Source of the DNA: Candidatus Daviesbacteria bacterium | Lineage (GTDB): Bacteria; Patescibacteria; Microgenomatia; Daviesbacterales; UBA10151 | Reading direction: 5' to 3' | Assembly (NCBI GenBank): GCA_016176335.1 | Contig: JACOXI010000003.1 | Location: 186,001-250,000 of the forward strand | Length of the DNA: 64,000 nucleotides | Shown: piece after piece, positions 48,741 through 57,929 of the stretch | How the letters are laid out: every line of letters begins with the position of its first letter | How positions within the stretch are numbered: the stretch's first letter is position 1 | Translations under genes and position numbers: made by a program | Notes under the pieces: model-generated | What the model was told of the DNA's origin: nothing | Databases searched by the model: none | The model's input: only the letters and a program-made list of their open reading frames with translations

Positions 48741-49136
48741 ATGTATGAGCAGGGCTTGCGACTTCGTCTAAAATTCTGGGGGAAAGTAAGAAAAGCAAAT
48801 CTTAGAGGGAAAAAGTTGGGATTTCCTACTGCCAATATGAATTTATCTAGAAAAATACCTGAAGGGATCTATATTTCTAAAGCTAGAATAGCTGGGGTAG
48901 AATATAAATCACTGACCTTTATAGGTGAGGCCAAAACATTTGGCGAAAAAAAATTCCAAGCAGAAACATACATTTTGAATTTTAGTAGAAATCTATATGA
49001 TAAATGGATTACAGTAGAACTTTTCAAAAAGATTCGTGGTAATAAAAAATTTAAATCAGCTAAAGACTTGGTAGAGCAGATGAAGGAAGACGAGAGAAAA
49101 GCAAGAGATTTTTTTTACCTCTTGACGAAGAGGTAA
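48741..49136 (+). CDS. Stand-alone riboflavin kinase domain
   Basis: A 131-residue protein covering only the flavokinase half of RibF: FWGKVRKANLRGKKLGFPTANMNLSRKIPEGIYISKARI (nucleotide and flavin loops, PTAN motif), LTFIGEAKTFG, AETYILNFSRNLYDKWITVELFKKIR (catalytic Glu in AETY). It makes FMN from riboflavin. The FAD synthetase domain is missing here and no riboflavin synthesis genes are in the window. Note that GEAKTFG replaces the usual G-x-xPTF. Confidence 0.9.
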   Translation: MYEQGLRLRLKFWGKVRKANLRGKKLGFPTANMNLSRKIPEGIYISKARIAGVEYKSLTFIGEAKTFGEKKFQAETYILNFSRNLYDKWITVELFKKIRGNKKFKSAKDLVEQMKEDERKARDFFYLLTKR

Positions 49137-49266
49137 GATTTGTGCTATCTTATAAATAATTAAATAAGAAATATCAGAGGCGTACGGGAACGTATGCTTC
49201 ATTTCGTTGATTCGCTAATACAGAAGGATATTATCGAGCAAAGCTGTCCAAATAGGCCATCTACTA
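49122..49266 (+). promoter_or_regulatory. rpoBC promoter and leader
   Basis: TTGACG (49122-49127), 18-base spacer, TATCTT (49146-49151), overlapping the end of the riboflavin kinase gene. The leader of about 110 bases has a hairpin GCGTAC-GGGAAC-GTATGC (49180-49198 region) and no strong Shine-Dalgarno before the rpoB ATG. No rplJ/rplL precedes, so the L10 control known in E. coli is absent at this site. Confidence 0.5.
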
Positions 49267-52200
49267 ATGTCTTTACAAGCTTTTGAATTAAATCAAACCC
49301 GTAAGTCGTGGAGCAAAGCATCTGCCTTGACCCCGGAGCTCAACCTAATAAAAATTCAACTTGATTCTTACAAATGGTTTCTCACTGATGGTATAAAGGA
49401 AGTATTAGAAGAAATAACCCCGGTTGAGGATTTTACAGGCAAAAATTGGTCTTTGGAACTCGGGTCATATTCATTTGGTAAGTCAAAATACACTCCGGAG
49501 CTTGCCAAGATGAAGGGAGTAACTTTCGATGCGCCTCTTAAGATAGAGGCCATTTTAATAAATAAACAAACAGGAAAAAGGACCAAACAGGAAGTGTTTT
49601 TAGGTGACATCCCCCAAATGACAGAGAAGGGAACTTTTATTATAAACGGGGTTGAAAGAGTGATCATTAATCAATTGGTTCGTTCCCCTGGAGTGTTTTT
49701 TTCGGCAGCGGACGACCCCATTACAGGAAGAAGGCTTTACTCTGCAGAAATTAGGCCATATAGAGGTTCTTGGTTAGAATTTTCAATATCCAGAACCGGT
49801 GTGTTAACAGCCAAAATTGACAGAAGAAGAAAATTTGCGGCAACCACCTTGCTTCGCGCCTTGGGTTTTTCCGAGTCCGAAACCATCATTGAACTGTTCA
49901 GCGATGTGGATACCGCGGAGGATAAACGTATCGAGACAACGCTGTCGAAAGACCCAACACAAAACAGCGATGAGGCACTGCTGGAGATTTTTAGAAAGAT
50001 GCGGCCCGGGGATCCTGTAGTTTTGGATAATGCCAAAAGCTTACTGGACGGGATGTTTTTCAACTCCAGGCGCTACAATTTAACCAGAGTAGGACGCTAC
50101 AAAATAAATAAAAGATTAGCATTAGATACCCCAAATAGTGCGGACAATTGGATTCTGACGAATAACGATATTGTAGCCACCTTAAAATACCTGATAAAAC
50201 TTTCAAATGGTTTGGGGAAAGTAGATGATATAGATCATTTAGCCAACAGAAGAGTTAAGTGTGCGGGAGAACTGGTACAACAAAATGCCTTCAGAATTGG
50301 AGTATTAAGGTTAGAACGAATTATCAAAGAAAGAATGAGCCTGACTGCGGCAGATCAGGAACCTACTCCCGGCAGTTTAATCAATGCCAAGCCTGTGATT
50401 GCAGCAGTCAATGAGTTTTTCCGTTCATCTCAACTTTCTTCTATCTTGGATCAGGTTAACCCTTTGTCAGAATTGGATCATTTAAGAAGATTGTCTGTTA
50501 TGGGTGTAGGAGGAATCACCAGAGATCGGGCTTCCTTTTCGGTTCGTGATATAAATCATTCCCAATACGGCAGAATTGATCCAATCCGCTCTCCCGAAGG
50601 ACAAAATATCGGTTTGGTCACTTATCTTGCTTTATACGCTAGGATAAACGAATATGGGTTTTTGGAAACGCCTTACAGAAAGGTTGTTTTAGAGCGCGGA
50701 AAGCCTCGGATAACCAATACAATAATCTATCTTACGGCTGACGATGAAGAGGATTATCATATTACGGAAGCAACTGTTAATGTTGATCCAAAAGGCAATA
50801 TTGTAGATGATCGAGTTCCAACTAGATTCCAAGGAAGTTTTTTTGAGGGCGAATCAAAGCAAATTTCTTTAATTGATATCTCACCGCAGCAAATTTTTGG
50901 CACATCGGCAGCATTGATCCCCTTTTTGGCAAATGATGATGCAAACAGGGCTTTGATGGGAACTCAAATGCAATGTCAGGCCGTACCTTTGCTTATCCCT
51001 TCCGCTCCAATCGTAGGTACTGGTATGGAAAGGATTGTTGCGGATAACATGGGAAGAGTAGTAAGAGCTCCTGAAGATGGAGTTGTTATATCTGTTGATG
51101 GTGAAAAACTGATCTTAAAGGGTAAAAGGCAGGAATATAAATTTGAGATTAAAAAGTTTATTCATTCACCTCAAGGAACCTGTTATTCGCAAAGGCCCGT
51201 TGCCAAACTAGGACAAAAAGTTAAAAAAGAAGATCTCTTGATTGATGGCGTTGCAACACAAAACGGAGAATTGGCTTTGGGTCAAAATCTTTTGATTGCT
51301 TATATGAGTTTTGAAGGGTTGGGTTATGAGGATGCAATAGTTATTTCCGACAAACTTGTCAAAGAAGATCTTTTGACCTCAATCCATATTGAAGAATATG
51401 AAGTTGATGTTGTGGAAACGAAATTAGGATTGGAGGAGTTAACCCGCGACATTCCCAACGTGTCTGAAGATGCGTTGAGAAATTTGGATGAAAAAGGGAT
51501 TGTCAGAATTGGTGCCGAAGTTGGGCCAAACGATATTTTGGTTGGCAAAGTTCAACCAAAAGGCGAGACGGAGTTAACTGCCGAGGAAAGACTGCTTAGG
51601 GCAATATTTGGAGAAAAAGCAAAGGAAGTTCGCGACACGTCTTTAAGGGTTCCACACGGTGAGCGGGGGACAGTAATCGGGGTGCAGATACTCTCACGCG
51701 ACGAAGGAGATGAGTTGGATACCGGGACGCTGATGAGAATTAAAGTCAAGGTGGCACAGATGAGAAAAGTGACCGAAGGGGATAAGTTGGCAGGAAGACA
51801 TGGGAACAAAGGGGTTATTTCAAAGATTGTTCCAGTATCGGACATGCCTCATTTGGAAGATGGGACACCGGTTGATATTATTATTTCTCCCTTGTCTGTG
51901 TTATCCCGTATGAATTTGGGTCAGCTTTTGGAAACCCACTGGGGTTTTGCCGCACAAAAATTGGGTTATAAAATTGCCGCTCCTGTTTTTGAGAAGATGC
52001 CGGAGGATATGTTAATTATCGAGTTTAGAAAAGCAGGACTTCCGGTTGACGGGAAGGTCAGACTTATTGACGGAAGAAACGGAGAGCCGTTTGATAACAC
52101 AATTGTTGTCGGAAGAAATTATATTTTAAAGCTGATCCACATGGTTGAGGAAAAAATTCATGCCCGCTCTACAGGACCATATTCCTTGGTTACTCAACAA

Positions 52201-52608
52201 CCTTTGGGAGGCAAAGCTCAAATGGGTGGACAAAGGTTGGGAGAGATGGAAGTTTGGGCTTTGGAAGCGTATGGCGCTGCCCATATCCTACAGGAAATGT
52301 TAACTATCAAATCAGATGATGTGGTGGGCCGAGCTAAAGCTTTCGAGGCAATTGTCAAGGGGATTGATATACCTCAAGCGTTGGTTCCCGAATCATTTAA
52401 GGTTTTAGTAAAAGAATTGCAGGCTTTAGGGTTGTCAGTTGAGACTTTGGGAGCAAAAATAGTGCAAGTGCCTGAAGTTGAAGAAAAAGCGGAAGTTTTA
52501 CGTGAGGTAGCTCAAATGGAACAAGTTTTAGAAGCAAAGCCTTTGGCCACCGAAGGTGAGTTGGAAGCGGAAGGCAGCCCGTTTGAGGTGGTTGATGCGA
52601 AGGAGTAA
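49267..52608 (+). CDS. rpoB: RNA polymerase beta subunit
   Basis: 1113 residues, short but complete. Core motifs: INGVERVIINQLVRSPGVFFS, the rifampicin-site region SQLSSILDQVNPLSELDHLRRLSVMGVGGITRDRASFSVRDINHSQYGRIDPIRSPEGQNIGLVTYLALYA, the GYEDAIVIS and KVAQMRKVTEGDKLAGRHGNKGVIS segments and the C-terminal clamp QPLGGKAQMGGQRLGEMEVWALEAYGAAHIL. In the rifampicin pocket the order is SQLSSILDQVNPLSEL, so Asn replaces the usual Asn-Pro-Leu context only slightly. An acidic tail of about 50 residues follows the clamp. Confidence 0.98.
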   Translation: MSLQAFELNQTRKSWSKASALTPELNLIKIQLDSYKWFLTDGIKEVLEEITPVEDFTGKNWSLELGSYSFGKSKYTPELAKMKGVTFDAPLKIEAILINKQTGKRTKQEVFLGDIPQMTEKGTFIINGVERVIINQLVRSPGVFFSAADDPITGRRLYSAEIRPYRGSWLEFSISRTGVLTAKIDRRRKFAATTLLRALGFSESETIIELFSDVDTAEDKRIETTLSKDPTQNSDEALLEIFRKMRPGDPVVLDNAKSLLDGMFFNSRRYNLTRVGRYKINKRLALDTPNSADNWILTNNDIVATLKYLIKLSNGLGKVDDIDHLANRRVKCAGELVQQNAFRIGVLRLERIIKERMSLTAADQEPTPGSLINAKPVIAAVNEFFRSSQLSSILDQVNPLSELDHLRRLSVMGVGGITRDRASFSVRDINHSQYGRIDPIRSPEGQNIGLVTYLALYARINEYGFLETPYRKVVLERGKPRITNTIIYLTADDEEDYHITEATVNVDPKGNIVDDRVPTRFQGSFFEGESKQISLIDISPQQIFGTSAALIPFLANDDANRALMGTQMQCQAVPLLIPSAPIVGTGMERIVADNMGRVVRAPEDGVVISVDGEKLILKGKRQEYKFEIKKFIHSPQGTCYSQRPVAKLGQKVKKEDLLIDGVATQNGELALGQNLLIAYMSFEGLGYEDAIVISDKLVKEDLLTSIHIEEYEVDVVETKLGLEELTRDIPNVSEDALRNLDEKGIVRIGAEVGPNDILVGKVQPKGETELTAEERLLRAIFGEKAKEVRDTSLRVPHGERGTVIGVQILSRDEGDELDTGTLMRIKVKVAQMRKVTEGDKLAGRHGNKGVISKIVPVSDMPHLEDGTPVDIIISPLSVLSRMNLGQLLETHWGFAAQKLGYKIAAPVFEKMPEDMLIIEFRKAGLPVDGKVRLIDGRNGEPFDNTIVVGRNYILKLIHMVEEKIHARSTGPYSLVTQQPLGGKAQMGGQRLGEMEVWALEAYGAAHILQEMLTIKSDDVVGRAKAFEAIVKGIDIPQALVPESFKVLVKELQALGLSVETLGAKIVQVPEVEEKAEVLREVAQMEQVLEAKPLATEGELEAEGSPFEVVDAKE

Positions 52609-52613
52609 ATATT

Positions 52614-55600
52614 ATGAACGATCTTTTGGATTTTGAAAGCTTAAAATTGACTGTGGCAAGCCCGGAACAGATCCGCAGCTGGTCTTTTGGGGAAGTGACA
52701 AAGCCTGAAACTATAAATTATAGAACCTTAAAGGCAGAAAAAGACGGGCTATTTTCGGAAAATATTTTCGGACCGACCAAAGATTACGAATGTTACTGCG
52801 GAAAATATAAAAGAATAAGGTATCGGGGGGTTATTTGTGATAAATGCGGAGTTGAAGTAACCCAGTCTAAAGTAAGGCGTGAGAGGATGGGTCATATCAA
52901 CCTGGCCTCCCCTGTTGCGCATACCTGGTTTGTTAAAGGCGCGCCTTCAAAATTATCACTAGTACTTAATATTTCTCCTAAAAATTTGGAAGCGGTGGTT
53001 TATTTTGCATCATACCTTATTATCGCTGTTGATCCCGAAGGAAAAGCGAAAGCTTTGGAAAAATTAGAGAAAGATTTGCAAGATAAAATTGAGGAGTCTA
53101 AAAAAGGACTGGACAAAAACAGTAAGGGTTTGGACGATTTGCTTACAAAGGACCTTGCGCTTTTGAAGAAGAAACTGGAAAAAGAAAAATTCGAGCTTGA
53201 ATCACAAGAATTGGAGCTAAAAAGCAGATCAGAAAAACAAAAATTAAGGGATAATCATGTTGTGGAGCAGGGGCAGCTTGAGGGTATTTTCAAGGCTGTT
53301 TCGGATTTGGTAAAGTCTGTGGTGCCTTCGGAACTGTTATCGGAGGAAGAATACTACAAACTTGTAGAATATGGAGTGGCGGATTTTGTGACAGTTGGTA
53401 TGGGTGCTGAAAGTCTTCTTGAGACTTTGAAAAAACTTGATTTGGACAAACTGTCAGCACATTTGCGTGATGAGGTAAGAAAATCCACAGGACAAAAGCA
53501 TATTAAGGCCACTAAAAGGTTGAGGATTATTGAAGGTATGCGTTCTGTCGGGATTTTGCCGGAATGGTTGGTTCTCCAGGTGTTGCCGATTCTCCCTCCG
53601 GATCTTCGTCCGATGGTTCAACTGCCGGGTGGAAGATTTGCCACATCGGATCTTAATGATTTATACAGAAGGGTCATTAACAGAAATAACAGATTAAATA
53701 AACTGATTAATTTGGGTGCGCCTGAAATAATTTTGCGAAATGAAAAAAGAATGTTGCAGGAAGCGGTTGATTCACTTATTGATGCATCATCCAGATCATC
53801 AAGAAGGGGAGGTCCGGCAGTTTCCCACAATTTAAGATCTCTTTCCGATATGTTGAGGGGTAAACAAGGGAGATTCAGACAAAACCTTTTAGGGAAAAGG
53901 GTTGATTATTCGGGAAGATCGGTGATTGTGGTTGGACCAAAACTTAAGTTGGATCAGGTAGGACTGCCTAAAGAAATGGCCTTGGAAATGTTTAAACCTT
54001 TTGTTTTAAGAGAACTGATTGCAAGAGGGTTGGCATCAAATGTTAAGGGTGCAAAAAATGTTTTGGAAGCCCGCCCTTCCGAAGTTTGGGATATTTTGGA
54101 AGAAATTATCACCGGCCATCCGATTTTGATAAACCGTGCCCCAACTTTACACAGACTGGGTATTCAAGCATTTTACCCGGTGTTGGTTAATGGCTCTGCG
54201 ATCCAGGTGCATCCTTGTATTTGTGCTGGGTTTAATGCGGATTTTGACGGAGACCAGATGGCAGTTCATGTGCCCTTATCACAAAAAGCACAAGATGAGG
54301 CAAAGCAATTGATGATGGCAAGAGAAAATATCTTTGGTCCTGCTCATGCACAACCCATCACTGTTCCAAACAGAGAAATGGCCTTAGGTTGTTATTACCT
54401 GACATATATTCCTGATTCTGAAAGTTTGAAAGAGCTCTCCGATTTTGTATCAGCGGAAGATGCGATCAGAGCTTATCAACTAGGGAAAATTAAAATTCAA
54501 CAAAAGATCAAAGTTAAAGTAAATGACGAGATTTTGGAAACATCCGTAGGCAGGATTCTTTTTAATCAGGTTCTGCCAATTCATATGAAATTTATTAATT
54601 CTGTTGTCAAGGGTTTGACCATCAGAGATCTAATTTTGAAAGCAACAGAAACACTTTCTAAACAAGAAGTTTCCGATCTGATAGATAATATCAAAAGAAT
54701 CGGATTTTGGGGCGTAACATTATCTGGAATTTCAATTTCGATTTTTGATGCAAGAATTGTTCCCGAAAAGCAAAAATATTTGGATGAGGCAGAAATTGAG
54801 ATAGAAAAGATTGAAGGCAATGTGACCAAGGGCTTAATTACACCCGTAGAAAAATTACAATTATCACAGATGGTTTGGATTAAGACAACGGAAGATTTGG
54901 CAAACGCTACTTGGGATTTCTTAGGCCCGCAAAACCCAATCAGGATGATGGTTGAAGCAGGGGCAAGAGGATCAAGAGATCAGGCAAAACAGCTTTCAGC
55001 CATGAGAGGATTATCAACAGACCCAACAGGTAAAATTGTGGAACTGCCGACAAAATCAAATTACAGACAAGGTCTTTCTGTATTTGAATACTTTACATCT
55101 GCAAGGGGGGCCAGGAAAGGTGTTGCGGATAAAGCCTTAAAAACTGCCGATGCAGGGTATTTGACCAGAAGATTGGTGGATATTGCTCATGATGTGATTA
55201 TCAGAAATGAAGATTGCCAAACATCAGAGGGGTTGGAGTATGACATTTCAAAAACTTCCTTCAATACCGCAAGAGAGAAGCTTTTAGGAAGAGTGGTTTT
55301 GGAAAATATTACCGCAGCTCACGGCCGCAAAGTGTTGTTTAAAGCGGAAACAATTTTCACAGAAAAAGTCATACAAACTCTTATTAAAGAAGACATTACC
55401 AAAGTTGTAGCCAGATCTCCGCTTACTTGTAAGGCGCCTTATGGGATTTGCAGCAAGTGTTACGGACTTGATTTAACCACAAGGGAGCAAGTTGTAATTG
55501 GTACACCGGTTGGGGTTGTTGCCGCCCAAGCAATCGGTGAACCCGGAACACAACTGACCATGAGAACATTTCACACAGGAGGAATTGTGGGTTTAGATAT

Positions 55601-56306
55601 TACTCAAGGTTTGCCAAGAGTTGAAGAACTATTTGAAGCTAGAACTCCCAAAGTTGTCGCTCCTATGTCTGAAATTGCAGGAAAGGTTTCTATCTTGGAA
55701 ACCGAATTAGGGATCAGAGTCAGAGTGAAAACTACCACCAAACCATACGAGGAGAGAGAATATATTATTCCCGTAACAGCCACCCTTTTGGTTGAAGAAG
55801 ATCAATTGATTGACGGGGGGACAATTTTGGCCTCCGGCCACATTGATATAAAGGAGATACTGCGGGTACAAGGCTTGCGAGCGGCACAAAGATATATTGT
55901 AGATGAGGTAAGATCGGTTTATGAATCACAGGGTGTACCTATTAACGAAAAACATTTTGAGGTAATTGTCAGGAAGATGTCTGATAAAGTAAGAATTGAA
56001 TCTCAAGGGGATACTAACCTGTTGCCGGGTGAGATCGTGGATCAAATTAAGTTTGAGGATGAAAATAAAAGGGTTTTGGCATCAGGCGGTGAACCGGCAA
56101 CAGCAGAAGTTGTGATTTTGGGAATCACCAGGACTTCTTTGCAAACAGACAGCTTTTTGTCTGCTGCTTCATTCCAGGAAACCACCACCATTCTTTCTGA
56201 TGCGGCAATTCAGGGTAAAGTTGATCACCTGCTAGGCTTGAAAGAAAATGTTATAATTGGTCGTTTGATCCCAACAAGTCCCGAGAGAGTAAAAATAAGG
56301 GGATAA
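52614..56306 (+). CDS. rpoC: RNA polymerase beta' subunit
   Basis: 1230 residues. N-terminal zinc ribbon CYCGKYKRIRYRGVICDKCGVEV, a lysine/glutamate-rich coiled-coil insert at residues 143-225, clamp and bridge regions, catalytic NADFDGDQMAVH, the RSSRRGGPAVSHNLRSLSDMLRGKQGRFRQNLLGKRVDYSGRSVIVVGP switch region, the trigger loop region TMRTFHTGGIVGLDITQGLPRVEELFEAR, and the second zinc site (NEDCQTSEG and CKAPYGICSKCYGLD). It follows rpoB by 5 bases. Confidence 0.98.
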   Translation: MNDLLDFESLKLTVASPEQIRSWSFGEVTKPETINYRTLKAEKDGLFSENIFGPTKDYECYCGKYKRIRYRGVICDKCGVEVTQSKVRRERMGHINLASPVAHTWFVKGAPSKLSLVLNISPKNLEAVVYFASYLIIAVDPEGKAKALEKLEKDLQDKIEESKKGLDKNSKGLDDLLTKDLALLKKKLEKEKFELESQELELKSRSEKQKLRDNHVVEQGQLEGIFKAVSDLVKSVVPSELLSEEEYYKLVEYGVADFVTVGMGAESLLETLKKLDLDKLSAHLRDEVRKSTGQKHIKATKRLRIIEGMRSVGILPEWLVLQVLPILPPDLRPMVQLPGGRFATSDLNDLYRRVINRNNRLNKLINLGAPEIILRNEKRMLQEAVDSLIDASSRSSRRGGPAVSHNLRSLSDMLRGKQGRFRQNLLGKRVDYSGRSVIVVGPKLKLDQVGLPKEMALEMFKPFVLRELIARGLASNVKGAKNVLEARPSEVWDILEEIITGHPILINRAPTLHRLGIQAFYPVLVNGSAIQVHPCICAGFNADFDGDQMAVHVPLSQKAQDEAKQLMMARENIFGPAHAQPITVPNREMALGCYYLTYIPDSESLKELSDFVSAEDAIRAYQLGKIKIQQKIKVKVNDEILETSVGRILFNQVLPIHMKFINSVVKGLTIRDLILKATETLSKQEVSDLIDNIKRIGFWGVTLSGISISIFDARIVPEKQKYLDEAEIEIEKIEGNVTKGLITPVEKLQLSQMVWIKTTEDLANATWDFLGPQNPIRMMVEAGARGSRDQAKQLSAMRGLSTDPTGKIVELPTKSNYRQGLSVFEYFTSARGARKGVADKALKTADAGYLTRRLVDIAHDVIIRNEDCQTSEGLEYDISKTSFNTAREKLLGRVVLENITAAHGRKVLFKAETIFTEKVIQTLIKEDITKVVARSPLTCKAPYGICSKCYGLDLTTREQVVIGTPVGVVAAQAIGEPGTQLTMRTFHTGGIVGLDITQGLPRVEELFEARTPKVVAPMSEIAGKVSILETELGIRVRVKTTTKPYEEREYIIPVTATLLVEEDQLIDGGTILASGHIDIKEILRVQGLRAAQRYIVDEVRSVYESQGVPINEKHFEVIVRKMSDKVRIESQGDTNLLPGEIVDQIKFEDENKRVLASGGEPATAEVVILGITRTSLQTDSFLSAASFQETTTILSDAAIQGKVDHLLGLKENVIIGRLIPTSPERVKIRG

Positions 56307-56327
56307 AGGAATTAAGGAATTTGAGGT

Positions 56328-56807
56328 ATGCCAACTATAAATCAACTGGTCAGAAAAAGCAGAAAAAAGATTGTCAAAAAAGTTAAGGCAACTGCTCTCC
56401 GTCGAAGCTTTAATGGTAAAGACAGACGATATACTCAAAATTTTAACCCGCAAAAGCGGGGGGTGGTGACGCTGGTCAAAACCATGACTCCTAAAAAACC
56501 CAATTCAGCCTTGCGAAAAGTGGCCAGAGTGAGACTTTCGAACCGAACAGAAGTCACGGCATATATACAAGGAGAAGGGCACTCTTTGGCAGAACACGGA
56601 ATTGTGCTGGTTCGAGGCGGAAGGGTAAAGGATTTACCTGGTGTAAAATACCATTTAATTCGCGGTAAACTTGATTTGGCAGGGGTACAGGGCAGAAAAC
56701 AGGCAAGATCAAAGTATGGAGCAAAGGTTGGGGGAGCAGTTGCTACCCCAAGACCTGTTGGTCTGTCAGGCGGGGCGCCAGCACCTGCTGCACCGGAGGG
56801 AATATAA
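56328..56807 (+). CDS. rpsL: Small-subunit ribosomal protein S12
   Basis: 159 residues. TINQLVRKSRKKIVKK, the Bacillus-type extra loop (ALRRSFNGKDRRYTQNFNPQKRGVV), TPKKPNSALRKVARVRLSN (Lys at the streptomycin position) and RGGRVKDLPGVKYHLIRG with the beta-methylthiolated Asp position. The Cys of the usual CPQKRGVC is replaced by Asn/Val. A 25-residue Ala/Gly/Pro tail (VGGAVATPRPVGLSGGAPAP) extends the usual C-terminus. It begins the str operon after rpoC. Confidence 0.97.
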   Translation: MPTINQLVRKSRKKIVKKVKATALRRSFNGKDRRYTQNFNPQKRGVVTLVKTMTPKKPNSALRKVARVRLSNRTEVTAYIQGEGHSLAEHGIVLVRGGRVKDLPGVKYHLIRGKLDLAGVQGRKQARSKYGAKVGGAVATPRPVGLSGGAPAPAAPEGI

Positions 56808-56810
56808 TTT

Positions 56811-57287
56811 ATGAGGAGTAAAAAGGCTGAAAAAAGAATCATTGTCCCTGATCCGCTTTATAATTCAAGATTGCTTGCGAAATTTATCAATAAGGTCATG
56901 AAAGAGGGTAAAAAGAGTACAGCACAGACAGTAGTTTATAAAGCCTTGGAGATTATCAAGGAACAATCAAAACAAGAGCCTTTGGGAGTTTTTGAAAAAG
57001 CTTTGCAAAATGTTTCCCCAAAAATGGAGGTTAAACCAAGAAGAGTGGGCGGAGCATCATATCAGGTTCCGATTGAGGTTCGTGGGGATAGGAAAGAAGC
57101 TTTATCAATCAGATGGGTTATTACCGGGGCCAGAGCAAGGTCAAATTCCACATTTCATACTTTTGCCCAAAAACTGGCAGCAGAACTTTTGGATGCTGCC
57201 AATAATACAGGTTCTGCTATCAAAAAGAGAGATGACATGCTGCGAATGGCTAATGCAAATAGGGCATTTGCCCACTTTAGATGGTAA
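56811..57287 (+). CDS. rpsG: Small-subunit ribosomal protein S7
   Basis: 158 residues, normal. RIIVPDPLYNSRLLAKFINKVMKEGKKSTAQTVVY, ALQNVSPKMEVKPRRVGGASYQVPIEVR, RWVITGARARSNSTFHTFAQKLAAELLDAANNTGSAIKKRDDMLRMANANRAFAHFRW. It nucleates the 30S head. GAGG precedes the ATG, and the gene starts 3 bases after rpsL. Confidence 0.97.
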   Translation: MRSKKAEKRIIVPDPLYNSRLLAKFINKVMKEGKKSTAQTVVYKALEIIKEQSKQEPLGVFEKALQNVSPKMEVKPRRVGGASYQVPIEVRGDRKEALSIRWVITGARARSNSTFHTFAQKLAAELLDAANNTGSAIKKRDDMLRMANANRAFAHFRW

Positions 57288-57296
57288 TATAAATAT

Positions 57297-57557
57297 ATGT
57301 CTGTAGAGAACGTTGATAAAAATCCTTCAGGTCGATTAGGTCCAGCAACTCTAAGAGAACTGGTGGGAGATCTTAGTGATCATGATAGGCATCATGAAGC
57401 TACAGATAGAATAGAAGCCTTGGTAAGAATGGGTCCATCATTAGGTACTTTAGTTAGGGGGTTATCATTAGAGCCATCTCTTCCTGGACGTTCTTCGCGT
57501 TCATATCACAGGTCCAGAGGCCGAAGAAGGTTTTCTGCACCAGGATTTGACTTTTAG
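57297..57557 (+). CDS. Small basic protein of unknown function in the str operon
   Basis: 86 residues, begins SVENVDKNPSGRLGPATLRELVGDLSDHDRHHEATDRIEALVRMG and ends in an Arg/Ser-rich stretch (PGRSSRSYHRSRGRRRFSAPGFDF). I do not recognise it. The N-terminal half may be helical; the basic tail would suit RNA or ribosome binding. It starts 9 bases after the rpsG stop and is followed by a terminator, so it is the last gene of the rpoB-rpsG transcript. Confidence 0.6.
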   Translation: MSVENVDKNPSGRLGPATLRELVGDLSDHDRHHEATDRIEALVRMGPSLGTLVRGLSLEPSLPGRSSRSYHRSRGRRRFSAPGFDF

Positions 57558-57583
57558 GTTCAAAGTCAGTATCATTAATACTT

Positions 57584-57616
57584 GGCCTCCTGAAGTTTGA
57601 GGGGGCTTATTTTTTT
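57584..57616 (+). terminator. Intrinsic terminator after the rpoB-rpsG block
   Basis: Stem GCCTCC (57585-57590) / GGGGGC (57601-57606, one G-T pair), loop of ten bases, then TTATTTTTTT. It separates rpsL-rpsG from the Gre-like gene and fusA. Confidence 0.75.
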
Positions 57617-57636
57617 AGATGGAGTAAAATGAATTT

Positions 57637-57858
57637 ATGGAGAAAAAGTTGAGGAAAGAAAAATTGAAGATGTGGAGAGAAAACCTCCAAAAATTAGAGG
57701 AGCAACTTGCTGCTGTGCAGCTTAAAAAAGGTGCTGCTGCGCAAGAGGGAGATCTGTCCGAAAATGCAGCCTACATTATGGCAATTGAGGATGCCGAGAC
57801 CTTGCGGGTACAAATTGAACAGGTGAAAAAAATAATTCAAGAATTGGAGGAAGGGTAA
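57637..57858 (+). CDS. GreA/GreB N-terminal coiled-coil only
   Basis: 73 residues matching just the N-terminal coiled coil of Gre factors: KMWRENLQKLEEQLAAVQLKKGAAAQEGDLSENAAYIMAIEDAETLRVQIEQVKKIIQELEEG. The tip GDLSENAAY (residues 38-46) keeps the two acidic residues (Asp39, Glu42) that reach through the secondary channel of RNA polymerase and activate transcript cleavage. The FKBP-like C-terminal domain that docks Gre on polymerase is missing; the stop is clean. TAAAAT lies 6 bases upstream of the ATG (leaderless type). It could be an active cleavage factor, a competitor, or a Rnk/DksA-like regulator. Confidence 0.82.
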   Translation: MEKKLRKEKLKMWRENLQKLEEQLAAVQLKKGAAAQEGDLSENAAYIMAIEDAETLRVQIEQVKKIIQELEEG

Positions 57859-57929
57859 AGGGGGAAGCGGAAAGGGGAAAGTACATATATAACTTTACCC
57901 TTCACCCTTGACGCTTTACGCTAAAAACT
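57859..57929. repeat. Inverted-repeat spacer before fusA
   Basis: AAGGGGGAAGCGGAAAGGGG and CTTTACCCTTCACCCTTGAC face each other with a short AT-rich centre, so the spacer can fold into a long hairpin. No clear promoter; a Shine-Dalgarno is absent before the fusA ATG. Confidence 0.5.

Noticed and set aside
49137..49266. Small RNA or tRNA in the rpoB leader
   Set aside because: Only one short hairpin; no cloverleaf, no T-loop sequence.
56328..56807. Extra loop of S12 as a novel insertion
   Set aside because: Bacillus-type S12 proteins carry a similar loop at this place, so it is a known variant; only the C-terminal tail is unusual.
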